DNA of 64,000 nt from Buteo buteo (Eukaryota; Chordata; Aves; Accipitriformes; Accipitridae). Of this stretch, positions 41,401 to 51,601 are shown one piece after another. Location: contig NC_134188.1 of assembly GCF_964188355.1 (NCBI RefSeq), positions 744,001 to 808,000 of the forward strand, read 5' to 3'. The notes under the pieces are model-generated. The model did no database searches. It was not told the origin of the DNA and saw only the letters and a list, made by a program, of their open reading frames with translations. Each line of letters starts with the position of its first letter. Positions within the stretch are counted from its first letter, which is position 1. Both the position numbers and the translations under genes were made by a program.

Positions 41401-42967
41401 TATCTGATAATCTAAAGACAAGAGTTGCAATGAGCCTGTCTAGGCTGTTGTAGACACTAAAATGGGCATATCCCACTTTCCTGTCTACATGTTCCCACCA
41501 TGGTCCTTTCTCAGAATGTGTTCCCCCAGCTCTGCAGAACGCTGAAGTAGTGATGGTGGCTTGGGTGAAAATGAACTCCATGAAAATACAAGTTGCTGGA
41601 CAAATCAGATGATTTGGATACTTCTGAGACTCGCTATTACTGATGATGACACACAGAAACAAGATGGGAACATGTGGCTGAGATTTGAGGGGAGAAGGTA
41701 GTGCGGAAGGGAACCTTTCATTTTGAAAACAATCAGGAAACAGAAAGACTCAAGCCAAAACACTACGAAATGAAATTGTACTCCTCCCATCTATTCCCCT
41801 CCTGTCTTCCAAATCACTCAAAACCCTGTCTGGTACAAACAAGAATAGACCAGGAATTACTCCTTAGGGGTCATGTTTGAGAGAAGACACAAGTTTTCCA
41901 TGCAGTCATCTAGAAGACCATTGAGACAAATGTTGAAGTTCAAGGTGAATTAATGCCAGACTAGAGTGATGCAGGACTCTATAGACCCCTGCATGAAATC
42001 TGTTCAACATTTTCTAAAGGGACATGTGATAAGCAGGTGGAGAAAAGCCATGTTGAATTAACTGTATCTCAATTTCTATATGTCAGACTGGTCTCTTTTG
42101 TGGTGAGTTGTGTCACTTTAATGAGCAAAAAAGTAAGAAATTCCTGTAAGAAAATAATTAATTTTGAAAAATTAAAAGCTCTTCTGGTAGTATTATTAAA
42201 TAAGGTCTGTAGATAATAATATGAAACATGCATCTAAACGTTCCATGTTGTTTTATTATACCATATTATACAATAATGCGGAGTATCTTCTTCAGAGAGG
42301 TTTTAATGTTTACAGCATTGAAGAGTCTCCACACAGTTGTCTCTGGAGCTGTTAAACCAAGTTTATGTCAGACAACTTGCAAAATTTCCCACTGGGGTTG
42401 AATATTTCTGTATCACTTTGTGTCCAGTGCAATGCATGCTCTGCACACCTGAAAACAGTTTCTATTGCTTCATGTCTCAAAGGAAGGAATCAACAAAAAA
42501 TATTCTGCTGCAGACACTACTCTTCCCTATGGAAAAGGGAGACTTTAGTTCAGCATTGACAATAATAATAATAGAAATTCTCTTCCTTATTGTGTGGGTT
42601 CCAACCGAAATAAATTAATGTGTTGGATTGACTCTCGCAGTCATATATTTTCCAGTTTGAATTATATTGCAGCAGATACCAAGGACAGAGTTGACAGTGG
42701 TGACTGATTTTAAGACCCTCTTTATACCTATTGGGATACGATGGGAAAAGAGATTGAAGAAAGCCAAAGAAATTGCCCTTGTACAAGCAGATTATTTTTT
42801 TTAGTTTTGCCTATCAAATTAATTCCAGAAACATTAATGGGAAGATAAAATTTCACCTAACTAGATGTGTAATTTAGAGCACTGATCCATTGTGAGATAA
42901 GTGTCTAGAATAGTCACAGCCTTTTTTATTTAATATTCATGCTTAATGAATTATGTTCTATTTACAG

Positions 42968-43107
42968 GTTTTATCTGGGGTGAAATTAAACAGATGTGGG
43001 ATGGTGGACTACAGGACTACATTCATGACTGGTGGAACCTCATGGATTTTGTAATGAACTCCTTGTACTTGGCAACAATCTCTTTGAAAATTGTTGCATT
43101 TTCAAAG
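42968..43107 (+). CDS. TRPC4: TRPC4 coding exon: S2 to S3 with the calcium-binding site
   Basis: 140 nt between TTTACAG and AAG/gtaaac; completes Gly412 and encodes to Lys458 (phase 1 in, phase 0 out). It carries the end of S2 (FIWGEIKQMW), the cytosolic S2-S3 turn (DGGLQDYIHD) and S3 (WWNLMDFVMNSLYLATISLK). Counting from the zinc-site anchor gives Glu417 (42982-42984), Gln420, Asn435 (43036-43038) and Asp438 (43045-43047), the four side chains reported to hold the intracellular calcium ion at the S2/S3 base in TRPC4 structures. All are present. The last residues read AFSK, where I remember AFVK in mammals: a change at the extracellular end of S3. The agreement of the count with the published residue numbers is an independent check that no exon was missed upstream within the window. 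Confidence 0.97.
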
Positions 43108-46100
43108 GTAAACTCTTTTTAAAAAATAAGCAAAATATTTAAGATAAATGAAATTAGGCTTCTTCAAACTTTCTTCTGTATCTGGAGGTTCTCAGTCTTA
43201 GCAATGCAAGAGATGTGTATTGTGCTTATTGAATCTTCTGCAGCTATGACAAGAAGCTAGACCAAGATAAGAGCAAACAAAACATTGTGATATATACTTT
43301 TTTCTTCTTGGACCTGGCAATCTTTTGTTATTTGATCCCTAACAGTCATACTGTCATTTTCTTGGGAAAGGAAAATCACTGGTAATATTTAATAATGTTT
43401 TGTGTTAGTCTTCGGCTGTTTTTCGGTAATAAATTATTTCCCCTAAGACAATTTTACACACCCTGCAAAACTTGCGGGTAGGACTACAAGAAAAATATTT
43501 ACTCAAAATTAGGGGGCTGGGGGGGGGGGGAGTTAAAGAGTAAGACTTTAATTTTGTTTTTGAAAGTAAAGCTGAAGGATTTAAAATGGTCACTTAAAGC
43601 TGGTTATGTTTTCTTATCCTTTTCATGGACTTTTTATGAATAGTTTTATATACCCACTGTTTGAAGTATCTTCCAGCAAAACAGCCCTTCTTTCCAAAGC
43701 CATGGAACATGTTGCATTTTCTATGTATTCAACATGATCCGTAATATGATAGAAATTCCTCGTAAAACGAAGTATTTTAATCAAAAGGTGGTCTCAAGCA
43801 CAAGGAAACCACATCTGAAAGGAAATGAAAGCATTTCCTAGCATCTGTCATGGAGCTCTTATCACATCCAGGTAAAGATAACAAGCCCATTTCTACTGGC
43901 CACTGTGATCGGCATTGTATTTATTTCAGCTCTTTCAAGTTCCCTACCACCAGCTACCCTGTATGCATAGAAGGAGAGTCTCTCCTCTGCCAAGATCCTT
44001 TTGGCTGGGAAAAGGAGACAGCCGTCAAGCAGCTGGTTGCAGCACCCTCTCCTCAAACAGCAGCTGTTCCCGCTGCAGCCCTGCCATAAGTGTAGGGGAA
44101 CACAGGAACCGCTGATTTGTGTCATCTCGTGTCTATTCACGAGGGTCCAAATGTCAGCCCAGCAGGGGCAGGGATGAGCAAAGACCTGTGATCTGTTGAC
44201 ACACCGGCCTCCTCCTGTGACAAAAGGTTGCTGGCTGCAAGCCTTGGGAAGTCTTCTCACTCAAAGAAATTTGGAGCCGTTGCCTGAAAGAGCAAGGTGC
44301 TCGGAAGTGTGAGGAGAGCTGTCATTTAAAGCTGACGAAATGCATTTTTACACACAAGGATGCCTTATCATAAAGTGAATGGAAAAGAAATAGTCATTTC
44401 ACTGTCCCATGTAACAAAGCAAGCAGTTCATTGAAAATGCACATTTCAAAGCATTGGAGATGGCCAATTATTCACTTAGAATAATATTAATTAGCAGACA
44501 TTATAATCGTTTCATCTCCCAGACAGCTTCTGCTTACGATAATCAGATTCCAAGGTGACAGTATCTGGGATAATGTGCATCCATTACTCTCCAAATTAGT
44601 GCTTGCATGCCAATCCTAATCAACTCAGTGCATAAAGCACTATCTTTGGTTCTGCAGCTATTATTTTTTTACTGCATGTGCAAAGTTGCACCCAAATACC
44701 TTTTTGTTCCTTAAAAGACCCTCAGTTGTGGTAGTCAGTTGAAAAACACGATGGTGTAATGAACAGAGTAATACAAGTGTAATTTAATACCCAGCCACAT
44801 TTTCTTCAAATCCCTACAACAGAGTTCCTCACATCTATGCCACATGAGATTGAGAGGATGCCATATGTAACCAGTATGTTTTGATTAAAGCTTTTATTTT
44901 CATTTCCTAAACCTTGCAAGACAAGTTTTTCTAAAATGCAGCTTTTCTGTATTTATTGAATCAAATATATAAGCCCTGTTCTTAGATGTATTCTACCTTC
45001 TATGAATCAGCTCAAGCCACCTAAGAAAACATTTTAACCAACTCCCTTGAATGAAATTATGAGTGCCCTCATACTACTCTCCTGTGTCATAAAAGTTCCC
45101 AGAGAAAAACATAGTGTTTATGGCCCATTCAAGGCTCTCTGACTGACACAGTAGTTAAGCAGATGATATTTACAGCAACTGATGGGATAGTGTAAAATAC
45201 ATGAAAGAGTATAATTTCAGGATGAGGGAACTGCTAAGATAACTCAAAGTTATTTGTTTCATTGCCAGTATTCAAATAAAATGAGTACATCTCTTTTTTC
45301 AAAGGGCTATGTTTTTGCCTCTGATTGTATATCAGCATGTGAGGTCTCTTTAAACTATTCAGTATAGCCACTGAAAATGCTCTCTCCCCGACAAATAATG
45401 TCATTATAAATAGTGTACTGTCACGTGTTTTAAGAGAGTACAAGATGACAGATTTTAATCAACACAGCTGTTTTGATGGAGGGTTATAAACCTAAACAGA
45501 AATCGTTGTGCTCCAAGAAAAATGGTTCTTTCTATGTTTTTTGAAGATAATCTATTTTGTACTGATGCATAAAGTTAGGTGCAGTGCCAACTTATGTGCA
45601 GACCCTTCTTGCTTTATCTTAAATATTTGTTAAACCCGAGCATTGGACCTAGTGCTGCTTGTTTCCAATTCTGCTAGGAATCGCATGCAAGTTCATATTA
45701 CTGATTATGTGTCTCAGCCACTGACATGAAAAGCTAGCAGGGAAACAGAACTCTGAAAAGTAACTAAAAATTCATTATTTGTCTCAATATTTACTGGCTT
45801 AATGATCACTATGTCAGATCTACTCTGTTTAGTAGTAAATAAGGTTATATTTCTCTTCTGCCACCAGTTCTGCAGAAGCTAACATCTTCTTCTTATATGT
45901 TTGCATTGTAAAATGGTTTTGATTGATGTTTCACCAGATTCACAGACCAAATGTCCATTTACATATGAGTATTGGCCCCCCTCGATTCCTGAAAAATTAT
46001 AGACTCGATTCTTCAGTGTAATTACTGTTCTATAGCTGTTTGCTAGGCCATCACCCTGCCCTCTTTCTACTGCTGCTCTGAAATTTGTCATAATGAATGC

Positions 46101-48687
46101 CAAGATTGGGATTTTTTAATTTTAAATAGGAAGAGTTCACATTTGCATATGATGTTTCAGGAAAGGATTTAAAGTACTTTTCCTGAAATGGATATTATTT
46201 AACTTTTCTTTTTGTTATCAGAAACAAGGGGACCAAGGTCCAACAGCCCATTAAACATTTAGGTAGCCTGATCTACATCTCTGTTTGATCTCTCTTGGTG
46301 CTTTCATGAAATCTACAGTTCATTACTTTTGTTTTCATGGGAAAACAGTCAACACTCAGCTTTTTTCTCACAAATAGTTATTAGATTTGCTTTTTAATTC
46401 CTTTGAGTAAGGATCAAGAATTATTAGCTTGTATTCCCTGCGTGACATCGTACAATCGTCATATATTTGCCTTGAAACTCTACTGTTTATATGCTGCTCA
46501 ATTTGTTTTCCACTATTCTTAATTTTCCATTGATTTGCCATGTACATTTCCTTCAACCAACAAACCAGTGATGGGTATTAATCACGTTGAGTGGTGGTTG
46601 GCTTTGTTACATGTCAGAAGTTTGTGTTTGCATTCGAAGTGGAGACAGAAATTCAGCAGGGTCACAAAATTATAAAAGACAGACTGCAAAGTATCAACAG
46701 CATGATTTACAACAAGCTCAGTGTTGCTATATTTGCTCTTACCATTTTCCATTCCCTAGAACAATAAACATTTATTTATTCTATATAGAACAGAAGAACA
46801 TCAACAAGCATGAGTGAGAGAACAAATAGTTCATTTCTGTGTGTGTTGGGTTGCTTGGTCCTAAAATACAGTTTTTCATTTTTTTCATATTTTCACTGTT
46901 TCTGGTTTTAACATGCCTAGTCTTTTCACTCCATTGCTTTCTTTTCATTTTCACATGTGAGCTTCTTTGTTCTCCTGGTTCTTCCTTGATATTTCTAGAT
47001 TTCTTTTCAGTTGTAATCAACAGGGTTTTGTTGTCAGAGCCCTCTTATACTCATTATTTTCTTTATATTATTTGCTGTCTTCTTTCAGCTAGTATATTTC
47101 ACAGACCATTTCCAAACTTACTTCTCAGGCCTTCACCTTTCTCACTATTTTTCAGTCAAGTATTTCCAGTCTCTGAAATCATGTCTCTTTAAAACTAAAT
47201 AATGGCCCTCACTCTCTGCTTACAACCAAGAGACCTTTTGCGCTGTATCCACAGACGCAGGAGGCACTTGGGCCCAAGAAAGGCAGCGCCAGTTAAGATG
47301 AAGTAACGCAGTTGTGCCTTTGATTGCCCTTTTACAAATGAGAGGTCATTTGATATTTTTCTGACTGTTATAACACACCAGTTTTGTGTCTCAATACAGA
47401 ACATCGTAGATAAAGTCCTTTCTTCTCACCTTTCTCCTTAACCTCATCTCTTCTAGAAAAGGTGATATTGGATACATCATGTCAGACTGCACCTATCAGA
47501 TAGCCTCTCCCCTACCCCAATAATCAGTGAGGAGGAACAGAGAAAGTTAGAGCAGCTCATCTGACCTGTTTGGGATATCTGCTTTCCTACTACTCTAGAA
47601 ATACCCATTTTCTTTGCTGACTATAAAAGGAGGTGACGGAGAGCACAGATGTGGCTGTCCACGCCTGATTGGTTTAACTTGATCCTTGCTCTCATACTAT
47701 ATCGTATGCTATCCTTGTTCAGTGTCCTGTAGTTCCATGTTTTTCTCAGAAGAGTATTTCCTTAGATTCCCCACCCCACCCCGCTTGTTTAACTTCCTTG
47801 GAATCTCCCACTACTTGCCTTCACCTAAAATATGTCTGCAGTTGGACGCTTTTGATTCTCTACCAAAAATTCCATCTCTTTTTAGTTTCAAATATCTTCT
47901 TTAAATTTTTTCATTAATGTATTTTTCTTTATTCCCCAACATACCTTGTGTACTTTTCCCTAATCTGAGCATCTACTGCACTGTTCCGCACCTAGTCTTT
48001 GCTTGTACTGACAGTTGTTCCTATTTAATAGGTGCAAGTTTTCACATACCAGGGTTGTAAAGTGCCATCAGAATTCACAGTAATATACTGTATAATATTA
48101 TTCAAAGAAAGACATTATAGAAAACATGCTGAGGAGTTCTCACCTCTCTTTTCTCAATAAGCACTGAAATTTTTTTCTTCTTAAGTTTCTTCTTGCTTTT
48201 ATCTCTTAGCTGATCTCTCTGGTAACTCAGTTCTGTTTTCTACTGCCTGTTACTTTGTCACCAATCTTGAATCAATCAGAATTGGACTGAAGGGCAGTAG
48301 TGGATGAGGCATCATAGCATCCCTCTTGGAGCTACAGTGTCAAATGCAGTAAGACTTGATTTTACAGCATGATCATTAGGGAGAGGATAGTCTAATGAAG
48401 AGAGTACTGACCTATGACTCCAGCAGGTCTGGATTTAATTCCCTACTCTGTAGAAAACAAATATCACCGGTGGTTGAAATGTAAGGCTAAGTGATTGTTA
48501 ACTCTTCAATGGACTACTGTTCTCCAGTTTTGCAGTTCTCATACCCAAATCCACAAGTCTGTCAGGTGCTATGGCTGCTTGTATATGAGTAAAAAAACCA
48601 TGCCAGGGATTGCTGTCAGGCACTGGGACTGTCCACCTGCACTACCAGTTGGGTAGAGCAACCCCAGTGTGGTGGGGTCCTGCGCCA
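43108..48687 (+). other. TRPC4 intron 3 upstream of the CR1
   Basis: Donor GTAAAC. It contains the G-rich run at 43512-43530 and a candidate conserved non-coding stretch at about 44430-44660. The rest is unique AT-rich sequence. Short ORFs (132 codons antisense at 43862-44260, 117 codons at 46839-47192, low-complexity and Phe/Ser-rich) show no recognisable domain and are not called. Confidence 0.7.
43512..43530 (+). repeat. G-rich run (G5-CT-G12)
   Basis: GGGGG CT followed by twelve G, about 400 bp after the exon that ends at 43107. It is on the transcript strand, so a G-quadruplex in DNA or pre-mRNA is conceivable, though the loops are not the classical four-tract arrangement. Confidence 0.85.
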
Positions 48688-48734
48688 ACTAGCACTGCCC
48701 GAAACAATGCCCAGACTAGCACTGTCCAAAACAA
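48688..48734. repeat. Two direct copies of a 20-bp unit, period 27
   Basis: ACTAGCACTGCCCGAAACAA (48688-48707) and ACTAGCACTGTCCAAAACAA (48715-48734) differ at two positions. They end 7 bp before the 3' end of the antisense CR1, so this may be a local duplication associated with, or used as target by, that insertion. Confidence 0.85.
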
Positions 48735-48741
48735 CAAGTTT

Positions 48742-50337
48742 GAATCACAGAATGGTTTGGGTTGAAAGGGACCTATAAAGGTCATCTAGTCCCCCCACCC
48801 CCTGCAATGAGCAGGGACATCTTCAACTAGATCAGGTTGCTCAGAACCCTATTCAACCTGGCCTTGAATTTTTCCAGGGATGCGGCATCTACCACCTCTC
48901 TGGGCAACCTGTTCCAGTGTTTCACCACCCTCGGTGTAAAAACTTTCTGTCTTATATCTAGTCTGAATCTAACCTCTTTTAGTTTAAAACCATTATCCTT
49001 TGTCCTATTGCTACAGGCCCTACTAAAAAGTCTGTCCCCATCTTTCTTGTAAGCCCCCTTTAAGTACTGGAAGGCTGCTATAAAGTCTCCTTGGAGCCTT
49101 CTCTTCTCCACGCTGAACAACCCCACTCTTTCAGCCTTTCCTCATAGCAGAGGTGTTCCATCCCTCTGACCATTTTTGTGTCCCTCCTCTGGACCTGCTC
49201 CAACAGATCCATGTCTGTCCTGTACTGAGGGCTGCAGACCTGGGTGCAGAACTGCAGGTGGGTCTCACCAGAGTGGAGTAGAGGGGCAGAATCCCCTCCC
49301 TCGACCTGCTGGCCACACTTCTTTTGATGCAGCCCAGGATATGGTTGGCTTTCTGGGCTGCGAGCGCATGTTGTCGGCTCATGTCCAGCTTTTCATCCAC
49401 CAGTATCACCACGTCCTTCTCGGCAGGGCTGCTCTCAATCCCTTCATCCCCCAGCCTGTATTGATACTGCGGGTTGCCCCAACCCATATGCAGGACCTTG
49501 CATGTGGCCTTGTTGAACCTCATGAGGTTCACACAGGCCCACTTCTCGAGCTTGTCCAGGTCCCTCTGATTGGCGTCCTGTCCTTCAGGCATGTCAACCG
49601 CACCTCTCAGCTTGGTGTCAGCTGCAAACTTCCTGAGGGTGCACTCGATCCCACTGTCTGTGTCATTGATGAAGATATTAAACAGCACTGGTCCCAGTAC
49701 GGACCCCTGAGGGACACCACTTGTCACTGATCTCCAGCTGGACATTGAGCCATTGACCACTGCCCTCTGGATGTGACCATCCAACCAATTCCTCGTCCTC
49801 CGAATAGTCCATCCATCAAATCCATCTCTCTCCAATTTAGAGAGAAGGATGTTGTGGGGGACCGTGTCAAAGGCCTTACAGAAATCCAGATAGGTGACAA
49901 CTGTAGCTCTTCCTTTGTCCACTGATGTCGTCTCTCCATCACAGAAGGCCACAAGGTTGGTCAGGCAAGATCTGCCCTTGGTGAAGCCATGCTGGCTGTC
50001 TGGAATCAGCTCCCTGTCCTCCATGTGCCTTCGCACAGCTTCTAGGAGGATCTGTTCCATGATCTTCCCAGGCACAGAGGTGAGGCTGACAGGTCGGTAG
50101 TTCCTGGGGTCCTCCTTTCTACCCTTTTTAAAAATGGGTGCAATGTTTCCCTTTTTCCAGTCACTGGGGACTTCACCTGCCTGCCATGACTTTTCAAATA
50201 TCCTGGAGAGTGTCTTGGCAACTACATCAGCCAATTCCCTCAGGACTCTGGGATGCATCCCATCAGGTCCCATAGACTTATGTATGTTCACGTTCCTCGG
50301 GTGGTCTTGAACGACTGTGAGAGCAGTCACTTTCTTT
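48742..50337 (-). mobile_element. CR1 LINE, antisense, 5'-truncated (about 1.6 kb)
   Basis: The 3' end, read on the + strand as GAATCACAGAATGGTTTGGG then TTGAAAGGGACC, is the reverse complement of the CR1 3' terminus and starts at about 48742. Upstream on the - strand the ORF2 reverse transcriptase runs back to about 50330, where similarity stops: the endonuclease and ORF1 are missing, the usual 5' truncation of CR1. This is the best-preserved transposon of the window. The 184-codon + strand frame at 49176-49730 is its shadow. Confidence 0.95.
48827..50330 (-). pseudogene. Broken CR1 ORF2 reverse transcriptase
   Basis: Two open pieces in different frames: 50330-49131 (399 codons) and 49126-48827 (99 codons). 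The first has the CR1 RT landmarks: SMGPDGMHPRVLREL, PIFKKGRKEDPRNYRPVSLT, QHGFTKGRSCLTNL, YLDFCKAFDTVPHN (motif A, Asp at residue 149), SGVPQGSVLGPVLFNIFIND, and RKFAADTKL, which occupies the place of the catalytic box. After LVRP (residue 357, about 49260) the frame slips and the remaining 40 residues are out-of-frame translation; the correct frame resumes in the second piece (GLFSVEKRRLQGDFIAAFQY ... VVKHWNRLPREVVDAASLE). The first Asp of the catalytic pair is Ala (codon at 49620-49622). The frameshift, lost active-site residue and missing 5' half make it inactive. Confidence 0.93.
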
Positions 50338-51287
50338 GGAGGGTGCGTGTGGTGTGGAAATGGGATGCCTGCTTATATTGTTTCATTTGGCCCTAGTGAC
50401 ACAGAAGAGGTCCTTTCCTTACTACTGAGGGCACGCTCAGCAGCTCTGAAGGATGCATCTGGGTGGCCTAGAGTAGGTAAATACAGACCGTACCATAGTC
50501 CCCCTTTGAAATATTCTTCATATTATATTATCCCATCAGTTTACAGTGCTTCATAGCATAGATTCTGTCCTCTGATATGTTCTGTAAAACAGATTAATGA
50601 AACCATATAAATAATAATGAGTCTGCCACAGTAGTTAAGCCTCAGTTCAAAGTAACATCTTTCATCTTCAAGAAATTTTTTGGTAGAGCTGGAACAGTAA
50701 AGAGTCACAGTTCCAGGGATCAGACTCTTTGATAATGAGACACACAAGCAGTTTTCCATGGTTGATTAATAAACAGCTCTTCATCATTGGTCCAGTGTTA
50801 GTGATTAAGCGATATACTTACACCTTGATTAAATGTTTTCTTCCAACTTCCCAAAGTTCTTGCGCTTTTTTGTACATCATTGTCATATCTGCACTGTTCT
50901 CCAAAGAAATAATTTACCTTATTTTACAGCTGAAAGTTTCTATAATTCTAAAAGCCCAGGTGTTCAAAAACTGTTCCTTTTACTCTCAGTCAGAATTGTT
51001 AGACTTGCTTTTGCTGCTGTGAAAATTATAACCAAATGCAAAACACAGGCAAAAAACTTCAAAGCGTAGACCATCCTGCAGATAAAAATGAAGGACAGGT
51101 TTATGGGTACTGCCCATTTTTTGTTTTGCTAAAATAAAAAATTCTCCTGAAGACATGTTGCTTTCCAAAAAAATGTTTAGTTTTATTGTGCTATCTGCAA
51201 ATTAATTGAACAGCTTATAAAGAAACTGACATACTTGTTTATGCATAAAAATAGAGGAGTAATTTCTTCCCTTCTGCTTGTTTCCAG
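50338..51287 (+). other. TRPC4 intron 3, end and acceptor
   Basis: Unique AT-rich sequence, with nothing recognised. It ends in TTCTTCCCTTCTGCTTGTTTCCAG, a good polypyrimidine tract and acceptor at 51287. Confidence 0.8.
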
Positions 51288-51601
51288 TATAGTGGGTTAG
51301 TTCCACGGGAGAGCTGGGACATGTGGCATCCAACCCTGGTGGCTGAGGCCCTGTTTGCAATTGCAAACATCTTTAGCTCCCTACGCTTGATCTCATTATT
51401 CACTGCAAATTCTCACCTGGGACCTCTGCAGATATCTCTAGGAAGAATGTTGCTCGACATTTTGAAGTTTCTCTTCATATATTGCCTTGTGCTGCTAGCT
51501 TTCGCGAATGGATTGAACCAGCTGTACTTCTACTATGAGACAGACGAACTTGGCAACTGCAAAGGAATACGATGTGAAAAGCAGAATAACGCATTTTCAA
51601 C
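51288..51601 (+). CDS. TRPC4: TRPC4 coding exon: S4, S4-S5 linker, S5 and turret
   Basis: 314 nt, residues 459-563 (phase 0 in, phase 2 out, donor AC/gtaagt). YSGLVPRESWDMWHPT is the S3-S4 connection, AEALFAIANIFSSLRLISLF is S4, and TANSHLGPLQISLGRM is the S4-S5 linker, with Gly503, the position where substitution makes TRPC4 (Gly504 in TRPC5) constitutively active. DILKFLFIYCLVLLAFANGL then NQLYFYY is S5. The turret reads ETDELGNCKGIRCEKQNN and has Cys549 (51558-51560) and Cys554 (51573-51575), the extracellular disulfide pair of TRPC4/5. The first half of the turret (TDELGN) differs from the mammalian TRPC4 sequence as I remember it but keeps its length. All functional residues are intact. 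Confidence 0.97.

Larger units (their letters stand above)
26953..42967 (+). other. TRPC4 intron 2
   Basis: 16 kb, donor GTAAATG and acceptor TTCTATTTACAG. Apart from the antisense CR1 at about 31815-32290, the 25-A run at 35417-35441 and short A/T-rich microsatellite-like tracts (for example about 35888-35938), I see only unique AT-rich sequence. The longest ORFs outside repeats (159 codons at 33873-34352, 145 codons at 30985-31422) have no recognisable domain, no splice context and ordinary intron composition, and are not called. Confidence 0.75.

Noticed and set aside
46839..47192. 117-codon Phe/Leu/Ser-rich ORF that looks membrane-like
   Set aside because: Low-complexity pyrimidine-rich sequence gives hydrophobic codons by chance; no signals support a gene.
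49176..49730. 184-codon + strand ORF
   Set aside because: Shadow of the antisense CR1 reverse-transcriptase frame.
49131..50330. 399-codon antisense ORF as a possible host gene
   Set aside because: It is CR1 reverse transcriptase, truncated, frameshifted at its end and lacking a catalytic residue.
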